A stretch of DNA of 64,000 nucleotides, from positions 186,001 through 250,000 of the forward strand of contig CALNAK010000022.1 of the NCBI GenBank assembly GCA_937874185.1, given 5' to 3'. Below, in pieces: positions 34,749 through 42,665 of the stretch. The position numbers and the translations under genes are program-made. Every line of letters starts with the position of its first letter. Within the stretch, counting starts at the first letter, position 1. The notes beneath the pieces are model-generated. The model worked only from the letters and a program-made list of their open reading frames with translations, was not told the origin of the DNA and searched no databases. This stretch comes from an uncultured Lactobacillus sp. Its GTDB lineage: Bacteria > Bacillota > Bacilli > Lactobacillales > Lactobacillaceae.

Positions 34749-35924
34749 TTATTCTTGAATTGAATTGTGTCGTGCAATGAAAACTCCAGAAGTGGTCAAG
34801 AGAACTGACATAATTATAAGAATGACGATAATGAAATTCCATGAATTAACTTTGTTCTCGATGAATCCAAACATGACTGGACCAATTGCGGCTAAAAGAT
34901 AACCAGCTGATTGTGCCATACCAGATACTTCGGCGGTTTGATAAGGATTGGTAGTTTTTTCAGTGAAGAAAATTACAGCCATATTGAAGGCCAGTCCAGA
35001 TCCGAAGCCTGTCAAAACGGTGATAATTGTTAGAAAGACAATGTTGCTAGTGGAAATCAAGAATCCTAATGGAGCGACCGCGTAGCCGATAAGAAGCATC
35101 CAGAGTAATTTTCTGAGTCCATATTTTCTAACTGATAAGAATGGCACGATGAATGAACAAGGTAGACCACTTAATTGGAGTAGGGTTAAAAGATTACTAG
35201 AAGTAATTGTTGTTAAACCGTGATTTTCCAAGATTGATGGTAACCAAGTTATTAATGAATAATATACTAATGATTGTAAGCCGAAAAAGGCTGTTATTAG
35301 CCAACCTAAAGATTGATTCCAAACGCTACGGTAATGTTTTACTTCAGTTTGTTTGGAGTCATCTTTTTGATTATGGCGTAGATTAGGAATCCAGAAAATA
35401 AGGGCAATTATTGCAAGAATTGAAAGGATTCCTAATGTTGATTGAGAAGATATTTTTGTGATAAGGATCCCCGATAAAGCCGTTCCGATAGCACCAATCA
35501 GTAACATTGATAGAGTATATAAACTAGTACCTAATGGAATTTCGTTTGGCAAACGGTCTTTAATAATGGCTGGAACGAGTACGTTACCACTATCAATTCC
35601 GATACCAGCTAAAAATGTTCCGAGCATTAAAGCCCAGATTGCTGGGATGACACGTAAGTAACTACCAATTATTAGAACAATGAAGAAAATAAAAATAGTT
35701 AATTCGTTACCTAATTTTTTGGCAAATTTAACAATAATAGGTGATAAAATTGCAAAAGTAACTAGAGGAATGGAAGTAATCAATCCGGCTAGAGACTTTG
35801 GGATGCCAAGTTGTTTTTCAAGTGAATTCAGTAACGGTGGAATAATGGTAATTGGCAAGCGAAGGTTGGCCGCAATTAACATCATGCTTAGTAAGAAATA
35901 TTTTTTTGATTTAGTTTGTGACAA
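34749..35924 (-). CDS. MFS transporter, CynX/NimT family
   Basis: 391 residues, 12 predicted helices. The opening LLSMMLIAANLRLPITIIPPLL and the early KSLAGLITSIPLVTFAILSP are typical of the CynX/NimT (cyanate/nitroimidazole-type) group. The substrate is not predictable. The gene heads a two-gene unit with the HAD phosphatase; a gggggat ribosome binding site lies before the ATG. Family A repeat copies A4 and A5 occupy the upstream gap. Confidence 0.82.
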   Translation of the reverse strand: MSQTKSKKYFLLSMMLIAANLRLPITIIPPLLNSLEKQLGIPKSLAGLITSIPLVTFAILSPIIVKFAKKLGNELTIFIFFIVLIIGSYLRVIPAIWALMLGTFLAGIGIDSGNVLVPAIIKDRLPNEIPLGTSLYTLSMLLIGAIGTALSGILITKISSQSTLGILSILAIIALIFWIPNLRHNQKDDSKQTEVKHYRSVWNQSLGWLITAFFGLQSLVYYSLITWLPSILENHGLTTITSSNLLTLLQLSGLPCSFIVPFLSVRKYGLRKLLWMLLIGYAVAPLGFLISTSNIVFLTIITVLTGFGSGLAFNMAVIFFTEKTTNPYQTAEVSGMAQSAGYLLAAIGPVMFGFIENKVNSWNFIIVILIIMSVLLTTSGVFIARHNSIQE

Positions 35925-35989
35925 GATTTATCCCCCTAAAAATAAACACAATATTAACAGTTTAAAACATAAAAAGGATTGTGCCAAAT

Positions 35990-36157
35990 TTCCGTCTTCC
36001 ATGAAAAGGCGATGGGGTTGGAACATAGCCGGCACAACTTGAAGCCAACGAAAGCCCTGTTATCTACAAGATTGGCCTTTGACTAAGCTGGCAAGGTACG
36101 CCAACTAAGTCAAAATTGGCTATTGAACCCATCGCCTTTTCATTCCAGACTAGTTGG
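35990..36157 (+). repeat. Family A structured repeat, copy A4
   Basis: Outer helix catgaaaaggcgatggggtt paired with gaacccatcgccttttcatt; inner helix catagcc/ggctattg; arm 3 tgactaagctggc with gccaactaagtca. Closest relative is A3, but in the opposite orientation. Confidence 0.9.
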
Positions 36158-36209
36158 TATCTTTACTTATTTTTGGGTTCCAATATTAATAGTTATATGG
36201 AAAAACATT

Positions 36210-36270
36210 AAAAAGACTAATTTTGTTATCATTTCCATCAATTTGGAAGGTCAACAAAATTAGTCTTTTT
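36210..36270. repeat. Central hairpin of composite repeat A4/A5
   Basis: aaaaagactaattttgtt and aacaaaattagtcttttt form a perfect 18-bp stem, with an inner ttcca/tggaa stem. It shares the actaatt/aattagt core with the hairpin between A2 and A3. Confidence 0.85.
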
Positions 36271-36292
36271 GATTTTTAATTTAGACTCATTA

Positions 36293-36462
36293 AAACTAGC
36301 TCGGAACAAGGAAGAATAATGGCTCAATAGCGAAATTTTTCTTAGCTGACGAAGTCAGGTTAGAAAAAGGCCAATCTTGGAAACAATTCCGCCTTTTGGA
36401 ATTGATTTCAAGTTGTGCTCGCTATGTTCCAGCCATTTATTCTTCCTTGTGGAGAGCGGAAT
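36293..36462 (-). repeat. Family A structured repeat, copy A5
   Basis: Minus-strand copy, almost identical to A2 (same outer helix, catagcg/cgctattg inner helix, same arms, only the arm 2 loop differs). Together A4-hairpin-A5 is the reverse orientation of A2-hairpin-A3. It ends close to the TetR stop codon. Confidence 0.9.
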
Positions 36463-36470
36463 ATTTACCC

Positions 36471-37031
36471 TTAGTTCATTGTTTTTGACCAATTAGCGAA
36501 GAAATTAGCTGTGAACTCGATAAACTTATCGTGCAAAACGTTGAAGTCATTGTCTTCCAAATATTCAACTAGTCCAATCAAACCTCCGACGATGAAACTG
36601 ATCATCAATTCGGGAGCGTCGGATTCAGAAATCATTTTGATCAATGGATCATTTTGACTCTCAGGGTCTTTACTCTTTTTTTGAACGATATCACGAAGGA
36701 TACTGCGGAACTCTGGATAAAGGTTAGCCTTAGTTTGATATTGTGGTGAGATGTGATGCATGAAGTTGCTATTCTTTTCCATGAAATCAGCAATTTGGTA
36801 AACAACTGTTTTGGCATTAGATGTGTTATTGAGTAAATCATCTAATAAGAATGAAAAGACGGCGTGTAATAGGGAATACTTGTCATTGAAGTAACGATAG
36901 AAGGTACTATGGTTGATCAGTGCCTCATCACAGATATCACCGACGGTAATTTTTTCAAATGGCTTTTTTTGAAGCAAAGAGATCATTGCCGTGATAATTG
37001 ATTTCTCTGTTCTTTGTGTTACTTGTGACAT
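36471..37031 (-). CDS. TetR/AcrR family regulator
   Basis: 186 residues with the N-terminal TetR helix-turn-helix: ITVGDICDEALINHSTFYRYFNDK (about 28-51). The C-terminal half (about 80-186) is the ligand-binding domain and fits the TetR_C-type seen in small lactobacillus regulators. It begins 9 bp after the nucleoside deoxyribosyltransferase on the same strand, so the two form an operon, possibly autoregulated. The ligand and targets are unknown. Confidence 0.85.
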   Translation of the reverse strand: MSQVTQRTEKSIITAMISLLQKKPFEKITVGDICDEALINHSTFYRYFNDKYSLLHAVFSFLLDDLLNNTSNAKTVVYQIADFMEKNSNFMHHISPQYQTKANLYPEFRSILRDIVQKKSKDPESQNDPLIKMISESDAPELMISFIVGGLIGLVEYLEDNDFNVLHDKFIEFTANFFANWSKTMN

Positions 37032-37040
37032 AGTTTCCTC

Positions 37041-37514
37041 CTAGAGTACTTTGACGTTTTCATAGCGTGTCATTAGTGAATTGAAGTCGTAGTCTTTAAT
37101 TTCCTTAATACTATCAGGACCATTAAAGAAAGCTGTTAAACTACCAGCAAGCATTAAGTTTAGTGGTTCATCCTTAACATTTCTAACTCCAATAACTGGA
37201 ACATTATTGGCAGCTGCGTAGCCACATTCCCAAATAGTTCCAGAATCTGGTTCCATTTCGTTTTCTTCTATTTTGTAGTCTAGCATAGCAACGACTACAT
37301 CGGACATATTAATATTATTAATATCATGTTTGTAAACGGCTGTTTGCCATTCGAATGAACCAAATTCGGTGGCAGTATATTCGTCATCACCGGGTCTGAA
37401 AATATCACCAATAGTAGGATTGGCGGCTAATAATTTTTGAATTTCATCAAGACGACTGATTTGTTCTTTGCTGAAAAATGGTCCAGCTAAATATACACGA
37501 TTCTTCTTTTTCAT
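37041..37514 (-). CDS. ntd: Nucleoside 2-deoxyribosyltransferase
   Basis: 157 residues, the normal size. It exchanges bases on deoxyribonucleosides in the cytosolic salvage pathway. RVYLAGPFFSKEQISRLDEI opens the fold, SDVVVAMLD (about 83-91) holds a substrate-binding Asp, and EPDSGTIWECGYAAA (about 97-111) contains the catalytic Glu (E107 by my count). A conserved C-terminal asparagine pocket segment, LTAFFNG, is present. It is cotranscribed with the TetR gene downstream. Confidence 0.9.
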   Translation of the reverse strand: MKKKNRVYLAGPFFSKEQISRLDEIQKLLAANPTIGDIFRPGDDEYTATEFGSFEWQTAVYKHDINNINMSDVVVAMLDYKIEENEMEPDSGTIWECGYAAANNVPVIGVRNVKDEPLNLMLAGSLTAFFNGPDSIKEIKDYDFNSLMTRYENVKVL

Positions 37515-37730
37515 GTTTATAATTGGTACTCCTTTATAGGTATATATTTAATTATACTTAAATGTTTGATAAATACCCGAAAAATAATTCAATACGGAAA
37601 TATTTTTTAATGTAAAAATTTGATTTTCTCAGAAATAACTTCTGGAATATAATTGATAATTTTTCTTAAAAAAACCTTTTCATTAATCTTTTTAGATGAT
37701 ATAACTTTCGTAGGCACGGAGGAATTGCTT

Positions 37731-37832
37731 ATGAATAAAAAACGATTGCGAAATATTCGCGGTGACAAAAGGAAAGTAGGATGGCTGGCAGCTTTCGGCA
37801 TTTTCCTAGCTTTTATTTTGTTAATTTTTTAG
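37731..37832 (+). CDS. Small membrane peptide, 33 aa, unknown
   Basis: ATG preceded by a strong ggaggaattgctt ribosome binding site. The product has a basic N-terminus (MNKKRLRNIRGDKRK) and one hydrophobic helix (residues 17-33) running to the C-terminus. A terminator follows about 65 bp later. The good ribosome binding site and clean N-in topology favour a real gene, but I do not recognise the family; a DUF4044-like small membrane protein is possible. Confidence 0.55.
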   Translation: MNKKRLRNIRGDKRKVGWLAAFGIFLAFILLIF

Positions 37833-37895
37833 GATTAAACGTGCTTATAGATGGGACAAAGTAAAGTATTCTCAAATTAGAATATAATAACTTAT

Positions 37896-37934
37896 AACTG
37901 AGGCTGAATGAATAATTTAGCCTCAGTTTTTTTT
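37896..37934. terminator. Terminator hairpin
   Basis: aactgaggct and agcctcagtt form a 10-bp stem with a 13-nt loop and eight T residues. Confidence 0.88.
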
Positions 37935-37983
37935 GCAATTAAAAATGTGTCTCAGGTTTACATATAATCCGAGACACATTTTG

Positions 37984-38835
37984 TTATTTTTCTGGTTGAA
38001 TCAAAGAGTTATCAGAATTACCGAACCACTTCTTATTGATTTTTTGAAGTTGGCCAGTATCGGCTAAGTGTTGTAATCCTTTATCAATTTTACTCTTCAA
38101 AGTCTTATCACCTTTACGCATACCAGCGGCAAAATCTTCACCATCGAATCCGCCACGTGTAACACGATATGATGATGGATCTTTTTCCTTACTTATATAA
38201 TAGCCAGCATAAACGCTATCAATTAGTAGTCCTTGAATTCGGTTGTCATCCAAATCCATTAAAGCGTTATTAAATGAATCGTATAAGACTGGGGTTTTAT
38301 TCTTGATGTAATTTTTAAGCATAGTGGGATGTTCGTCGAGCAAACTGGCACCGGAAGAACTGGTTTGAGCACCCAAAGTTTTACCCTGCATATCTTTGAA
38401 TGAAGTAATGTTGTTTTTAGTCTTAGTTACAAGAACCTGACGGTTAGCCATATAAGGACGTGAGAAAGCTATCTGTTTTTCACGGGCAGGAGTAATGGTG
38501 TAGCCATTCCAAATTAAATCAATTGTTCGATTACGTAATTCTGTTTCCTTCATATTCCAATCGATTGGTTGAAAGTCAGCTTTGATGCCATATTGCTTGA
38601 ATACAGCTTTGGCTAAGTCGATATCATAACCGACTAATTGGCCGTCTTTTTCACGGAATCCCATAGGTACAAAGGTGTCATCCAATCCGATAATAACTCG
38701 ACCACGTTTCTTAATGGTTGACCAAGTATCAGTTGTATTAGCCTCTTGGGCGACTGATTTAGAATCATCGCTACAACCAGCTAGGAGACTGAAGAAGGCT
38801 AATAAGGTGATGAATATAACTAATTTTTTCTTCAT
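37984..38835 (-). CDS. Amino-acid ABC transporter substrate-binding lipoprotein
   Basis: 283 residues. The signal peptide ends in the lipobox LAGC (about 18-21). The mature part is a family 3 solute-binding protein: IGLDDTFVPMGFREKDGQLVGYDIDLA (about 48-74) and IDLIWNGYT, followed by the two-lobe pattern. Specificity cannot be read directly, but the T-box upstream has a histidine codon, so histidine is the leading candidate (HisXYZ-type). Third gene of a permease-ATPase-binding protein operon. Confidence 0.85.
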   Translation of the reverse strand: MKKKLVIFITLLAFFSLLAGCSDDSKSVAQEANTTDTWSTIKKRGRVIIGLDDTFVPMGFREKDGQLVGYDIDLAKAVFKQYGIKADFQPIDWNMKETELRNRTIDLIWNGYTITPAREKQIAFSRPYMANRQVLVTKTKNNITSFKDMQGKTLGAQTSSSGASLLDEHPTMLKNYIKNKTPVLYDSFNNALMDLDDNRIQGLLIDSVYAGYYISKEKDPSSYRVTRGGFDGEDFAAGMRKGDKTLKSKIDKGLQHLADTGQLQKINKKWFGNSDNSLIQPEK

Positions 38836-38848
38836 ATTATTAATCCCC

Positions 38849-39487
38849 CTATGAGTTTATTGGTTTAACTTCTAGTAATTGGTCAGCAATTTTTTTGGCA
38901 AATTCTGGATCATGGGTAATAACGATTTGAGTGATACCAGTTTTCTTCAAATCTAAAATCACTTCGGCAACAGTATCACGTAGACTTGGATCAAGTGCTG
39001 AAGTTGGTTCGTCGTAACAGAGAATTTGTGGCTGCATAGCTAAAGCACGAGCAATAGCGACACGTTGTTTTTGACCACCAGATAGTTCGAAAGGATATTG
39101 TTTCTTCAAACTTGTTAAACCTAATGAAGCTAGAATTTCATCAACGTTTTTTTGAACAGTTGCTTTGTCTTGTTTCAAAACTAGTTGAGGAGCTAAAGCA
39201 ACGTTTTCCATAACGGATAAATGAGGGAAGAGGTTGAAGTCTTGGAAGACCACACCAACAACACGTTCTTTAACTGATTCGTCAAAAGGATCGAAAGGCT
39301 TGTCATTTAAAATGAAAGTCCCGGAGTCGACTTTTTCAAGTCCAGCAATACAACGTAGAAGAGTTGTTTTACCGGCACCACTGGGTCCAACAATACTAAG
39401 AATAGAATTGTCTTTGACTTCGAGGTTCAGGTTATCAAGAATAGTTTTCCCATCAAAACTTTTTGTGATATTTTCTAATTTCAACAT
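38849..39487 (-). CDS. Amino-acid ABC transporter ATPase
   Basis: 212 residues, slightly short for the family but complete: Walker A VGPSGAGKTT (about 33-42), signature LSGGQKQR, Walker B ILCYDEPTSALDP and the His switch IVITHD. It energises import with the adjacent permease and binding protein. Start lies 11 bp after the permease stop with a strong gagaga-rich ribosome binding site. Confidence 0.92.
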   Translation of the reverse strand: MLKLENITKSFDGKTILDNLNLEVKDNSILSIVGPSGAGKTTLLRCIAGLEKVDSGTFILNDKPFDPFDESVKERVVGVVFQDFNLFPHLSVMENVALAPQLVLKQDKATVQKNVDEILASLGLTSLKKQYPFELSGGQKQRVAIARALAMQPQILCYDEPTSALDPSLRDTVAEVILDLKKTGITQIVITHDPEFAKKIADQLLEVKPINS

Positions 39488-39498
39488 TTTTTTCTCTC

Positions 39499-40152
39499 CT
39501 AACGATAATAGCTAAAGCGTTTTTCCATAATTTTGAGGACCCAAGTACAGATCAAAGTTAATAGTAGATAGATGATACCAACTAATACTAGTGGAAGTAA
39601 GGTGACGTCACGTGAACTGGCAATATTTCCGGCTCGTAAGAGATCGCCTAATCCGATAACATAAACCAATGATGAATCCTTAACTAAGTTGATAACTTCA
39701 TTACCAATTGAAGGTAAGACGATTTTGACAACTTGAGGGATGATGATTTTTCTAATTGTTTGCCAGTAGTTAAGTCCAAGAACTTTTGCTCCTTCAAACT
39801 GTCCTTTACTGACGGTACCGAAGCCACCACGGAATATTTCAGCGAAGTAAGCTGTGTAATTTAGAATAAAGGCAAATAGTGCGGCATCATATCTTTCAAA
39901 AACGATATGGAAGAATGGCATATTAGGTAAGCCGTAGAAAACAAAAATCAATTGTAGTAACAATGGTGTCCCACGCATAACCCAGATGTAGAAGGAAAGA
40001 ATCCAACTCAACGGTTTGAATTTAGAACTGCGACCTAATGAAACTAAAATTCCTAATGGCAATGAACAAATAATTGTCCAAAAGAAAACTTTGAGGGTCA
40101 TGGCTGTACCGCTTAGAAGTGACGGTAAAATTTCAAAAATATAATTCATCAT
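39499..40152 (-). CDS. Amino-acid ABC transporter permease
   Basis: 217 residues, polar amino-acid (HisM/GlnP-type) permease. It has about five membrane helices and the conserved coupling region RGGFGTVSKGQFEGAKVLGLNYWQ (about 108-131). SSLVYVIGLGDLLRAG follows. First gene of the operon; a ttgaaaagggg ribosome binding site and the tandem T-box leader precede it. Confidence 0.92.
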   Translation of the reverse strand: MMNYIFEILPSLLSGTAMTLKVFFWTIICSLPLGILVSLGRSSKFKPLSWILSFYIWVMRGTPLLLQLIFVFYGLPNMPFFHIVFERYDAALFAFILNYTAYFAEIFRGGFGTVSKGQFEGAKVLGLNYWQTIRKIIIPQVVKIVLPSIGNEVINLVKDSSLVYVIGLGDLLRAGNIASSRDVTLLPLVLVGIIYLLLTLICTWVLKIMEKRFSYYR

Positions 40153-40192
40153 AATTTAATCCCCTTTTCAAATATAAAAATGACGGTAAATA

Positions 40193-40308
40193 AAAAAACG
40201 CCCACTAGCATATTGCTAGAGGACGTTTACACGTGGTTCCACCTCGATTTGTTAATACCTCACGATATTAACCTCAAGAAGTTATTGTAAAAGAAGAGAG
40301 TCCGAGAA
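40193..40308 (-). promoter_or_regulatory. Partial second T-box (stem III, antiterminator, terminator)
   Basis: Downstream of a complete T-box, the leader repeats stem III (gttaatatcgtgaggtattaac), a T-box sequence (gaggtggaaccacg) and a terminator (cgtcctctagca paired with tgctagtgggcg, then seven T). There is no stem I and no specifier codon. Its UGGN base is A, against U in the first T-box. Confidence 0.8.
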
Positions 40309-40553
40309 TAAAAAAAGTCGCGCTCTCAGTCAAAAAAGACTAAGAGGGCGACTATTCGCGGTACCACCTCTGGTTTCTAATATCTCACGATACTAGACTC
40401 ATGAAGTTACAATAACTTCAGCTGTAACGGTGCTACCGAAATGACCTACTTGATTCAATCATTCAACTTACAGATGTGTTTCATTAAGGATTAGATCAAC
40501 TCGCACCAACGTTGATTCTCTGGACTAATTTACTTAACTACTCTTCTGTCGTC
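40309..40553 (-). promoter_or_regulatory. T-box riboswitch with histidine (CAC) specifier
   Basis: Stem I is complete on the minus strand: base helix acaga/tctgt, AGTA in the 5' side of the specifier loop, GAA-A-CAC-A on the 3' side (CAC at 40478-40476), AG bulge agagaatcaac and loop gttggtgcg. Then come stem III, the T-box aggtggtaccgcg and a terminator. The pattern GAA-A-codon-A is also seen in the trpS T-box in this window. Uncharged tRNA-His should therefore allow expression of the transporter operon. Bacterial tRNA-His usually ends C73, which does not pair with the U of UGGU, a point left open. Confidence 0.85.
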
Positions 40554-40631
40554 GTTTTTATAATTGTTTTAAAATGTTGAAACAATCGTACGACCTGGAA
40601 TAAATAAAGTCAAGCTTTTTATATTTCAAAA

Positions 40632-40693
40632 TTGACATAGGTTATAAAATGTAATATATTATTAATCAAATGATATTATACGTCGTATAATAT
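40632..40693 (+). promoter_or_regulatory. Promoter and palindromic PadR operator
   Basis: TTGACA and TATATT are 17 bp apart. 12 bp after the -10 box is the perfect palindrome atattatac-gtc-gtataatat, 20 bp before the padR start codon, suitable for autorepression. Confidence 0.7.
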
Positions 40694-40713
40694 GGCAGAA
40701 ATGAGGAGATAAT

Positions 40714-41031
40714 ATGGCAATTCAGGTCTCAACAGAGATTCTTGAGGGTTCAGTTTTAGCTCTGCTCACGAAAGAAGATTATTACGGATATGCGATTACT
40801 AGAGAAGCTAAAAAAGTTTTTCCTATCTCTGAGTCGACAATGTATCCCATCTTACGTCGTTTGAAAAAAGAAGATTGGTTGAGTACATACGACGAAGCCT
40901 ACGAAGGCCGTAACCGTCGTTACTACAAAATAACTGATTTAGGTAAAAAACATTTAGAGCAGATCAAACTTAATTGGCAGGATTTAAAGGCAGCCACAGA
41001 TGCTATCTTGGAGGGGAATAATGAAAATTAG
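40714..41031 (+). CDS. PadR family regulator
   Basis: 105 residues, the short PadR-s2 type. GSVLALLTKEDYYGYAITRE, ISESTMYPILRRLKKEDWL and the wing YEGRNRRYYKITDLGKK are the family pattern. It overlaps the start of a HAAS-domain gene by 11 bp, forming a regulator-plus-membrane-sensor arrangement that is common in Firmicutes. It most likely represses its own operon through the palindrome upstream. The signal is unknown. Confidence 0.9.
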   Translation: MAIQVSTEILEGSVLALLTKEDYYGYAITREAKKVFPISESTMYPILRRLKKEDWLSTYDEAYEGRNRRYYKITDLGKKHLEQIKLNWQDLKAATDAILEGNNEN

Positions 41032-41683
41032 TGCAACAGATACTTATATTGATGAATTTAAAATATATCTTCATCAATTAAGTGAAAAAGAACAAAGTGA
41101 TGTTATTGAATTTTATCGTGAATATATCGCTGATGCTGGTTTGACAAAATCAGATGAAATCATCAATGCTTTGGGTACTCCCAAGAATTTAGCTAGAAAA
41201 GTTTTGGCTGATTATTCAATTAAAATGTCAGAAGAGAATTATAAAAATGTCGATGACGGTAAGATGACTAGTAATGAACGTTTCAAAAAGAATGTAGGGA
41301 TGATTGGATTGGTTCTACTAGCCTTAATGGCATCACCAATCGCAATTCCAATTGCTTTAGTTATTATTCTAATGTTGGTATTAGTTGTTGGTTTAGCGTT
41401 TTTCTTTATTCTACTATTTCTATTCCTTGTTGCTGCGTCAGTTATTTGTGGAATTGGGGCAATCTTTATTGGTTTATCAGTTATTTTCCAATCGTTCCCA
41501 ACAACAATCCTATTTGTCGGAGCTGGTCTATTGATCCTTGGAATCGACTTTTTCTTGATACCAATTATCATTGCACTATTTAAATGGTTCTTTAGCGTTG
41601 TAGTTATCTTCTTCCGTTGGTTAGGTAAGAAATTATTGCATGGTAGAAAGACTCCAATGAAGGGGGAGAAAACTAATGCGTAA
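41021..41683 (+). CDS. HAAS-domain (DUF1700) membrane protein
   Basis: 220 residues from the ATG after gaggggaata. The N-terminal ~70 residues are a HAAS domain (YLHQLSEKEQSDVIEFYREY...ALGTPKNLARKVLADY), a helical module found beside PadR regulators. After it come about four membrane helices (95-205). HAAS proteins are thought to link envelope state to PadR. It overlaps padR at its start and the next gene at its end (8 bp), so all three are translationally coupled. Confidence 0.85.
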   Translation: MKISATDTYIDEFKIYLHQLSEKEQSDVIEFYREYIADAGLTKSDEIINALGTPKNLARKVLADYSIKMSEENYKNVDDGKMTSNERFKKNVGMIGLVLLALMASPIAIPIALVIILMLVLVVGLAFFFILLFLFLVAASVICGIGAIFIGLSVIFQSFPTTILFVGAGLLILGIDFFLIPIIIALFKWFFSVVVIFFRWLGKKLLHGRKTPMKGEKTNA

Positions 41684-42608
41684 GTATTTTGTAACTGGTT
41701 TTTATTTAATTATTGTTGGTGGAATCCTACTGCTAGGTGGAATCCTGATGGGTGCCAATCGTTCAGTGGTTTGGGACCACGGATTCAAAGTAACACAACG
41801 TGTCAATGAAACTTATCCATTATCTGATTTTAAGAATATTTACATTGAAGGTCGCGATACTAACGTTAATCTAAAGCTAGGTGACCGTTATAAGATTCGT
41901 ATCGATGGTGATAAGTCACAGATGCCTGAATATAAAGTTAAAGATGATACTTTAACTGTCAACGGCAAATCAGTTAAGAAACAAGTCGGTGCTGGAGTTA
42001 TCGGACGTCAAGAAGTCACTATAACGATACCGATGAATAAAACCTTAGATAACGTCAATTTAAGATTAGCTGACAGTAATATTAAAATAAACGATGTATC
42101 AATTGATAAAATGATTAAATCTTCGAAAGATCTTGATTATGATTCTAATTTATATTTGAATAATGTGACGGTAAATAATGCTGATAAAGTTAATCTTTAT
42201 AACGCTACAATGAGTATGAAAAATTCAAAAGTAAGTAATATGTCACTGATAGCTGGAGCTTATGCCACAGTTAAGGCAGATAGCACAACTATTACCAAAT
42301 CGAGTTTTAGTTTGGATGAATCTAAACTAACTATTATTAAATCAAATTTGGATTCAGTTAAATCATTGGCCAATCACAGTAAAGTTAATTTAGATACGAT
42401 TACTTTGATGAACCGCAATGAATTTAGATTATTTGGATCTGGTAAGTTTACTGGTAAAGCAATCACAACGGATGGTTTAGATTTAGCAGCCGATAATAGT
42501 TTTATTGATTACTTTGGCAAGAATTATGGCAAGGCTTATCAAAGCCGAATTGACGCTAATAATTTGTTGTATGTTAAATCTACCAAGGCGCCAATCATAA
42601 TAAAGTAA
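41676..42608 (+). CDS. DUF4097-type beta-strand repeat membrane protein
   Basis: 310 residues: one N-terminal membrane helix (about 8-28) then a long right-handed beta-helix-like region with short repeating strands (NVNLRLADSNIKIND, SNLYLNNVTVNNADKVNLYN, TKSSFSLDESKLTIIKSNLD), as in DUF4097/putative adhesin proteins. In other Firmicutes PadR-HAAS-DUF4097 sets respond to cell-envelope damage. The domain probably faces outward. The gene overlaps the HAAS gene and ends a tight three-gene operon. Confidence 0.75.
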   Translation: MRKYFVTGFYLIIVGGILLLGGILMGANRSVVWDHGFKVTQRVNETYPLSDFKNIYIEGRDTNVNLKLGDRYKIRIDGDKSQMPEYKVKDDTLTVNGKSVKKQVGAGVIGRQEVTITIPMNKTLDNVNLRLADSNIKINDVSIDKMIKSSKDLDYDSNLYLNNVTVNNADKVNLYNATMSMKNSKVSNMSLIAGAYATVKADSTTITKSSFSLDESKLTIIKSNLDSVKSLANHSKVNLDTITLMNRNEFRLFGSGKFTGKAITTDGLDLAADNSFIDYFGKNYGKAYQSRIDANNLLYVKSTKAPIIIK

Positions 42609-42665
42609 ATTAGTTTGTCATAGCTATCTTTGTTATAATGTCGTTATTTGATGCGAGGGGTATTG

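Noticed and set aside
30123..36462. Insertion sequence explanation for the family A composites
   Set aside because: No transposase frame and no clear terminal inverted repeat or target duplication; the inverted layout comes from paired RNA-like units.
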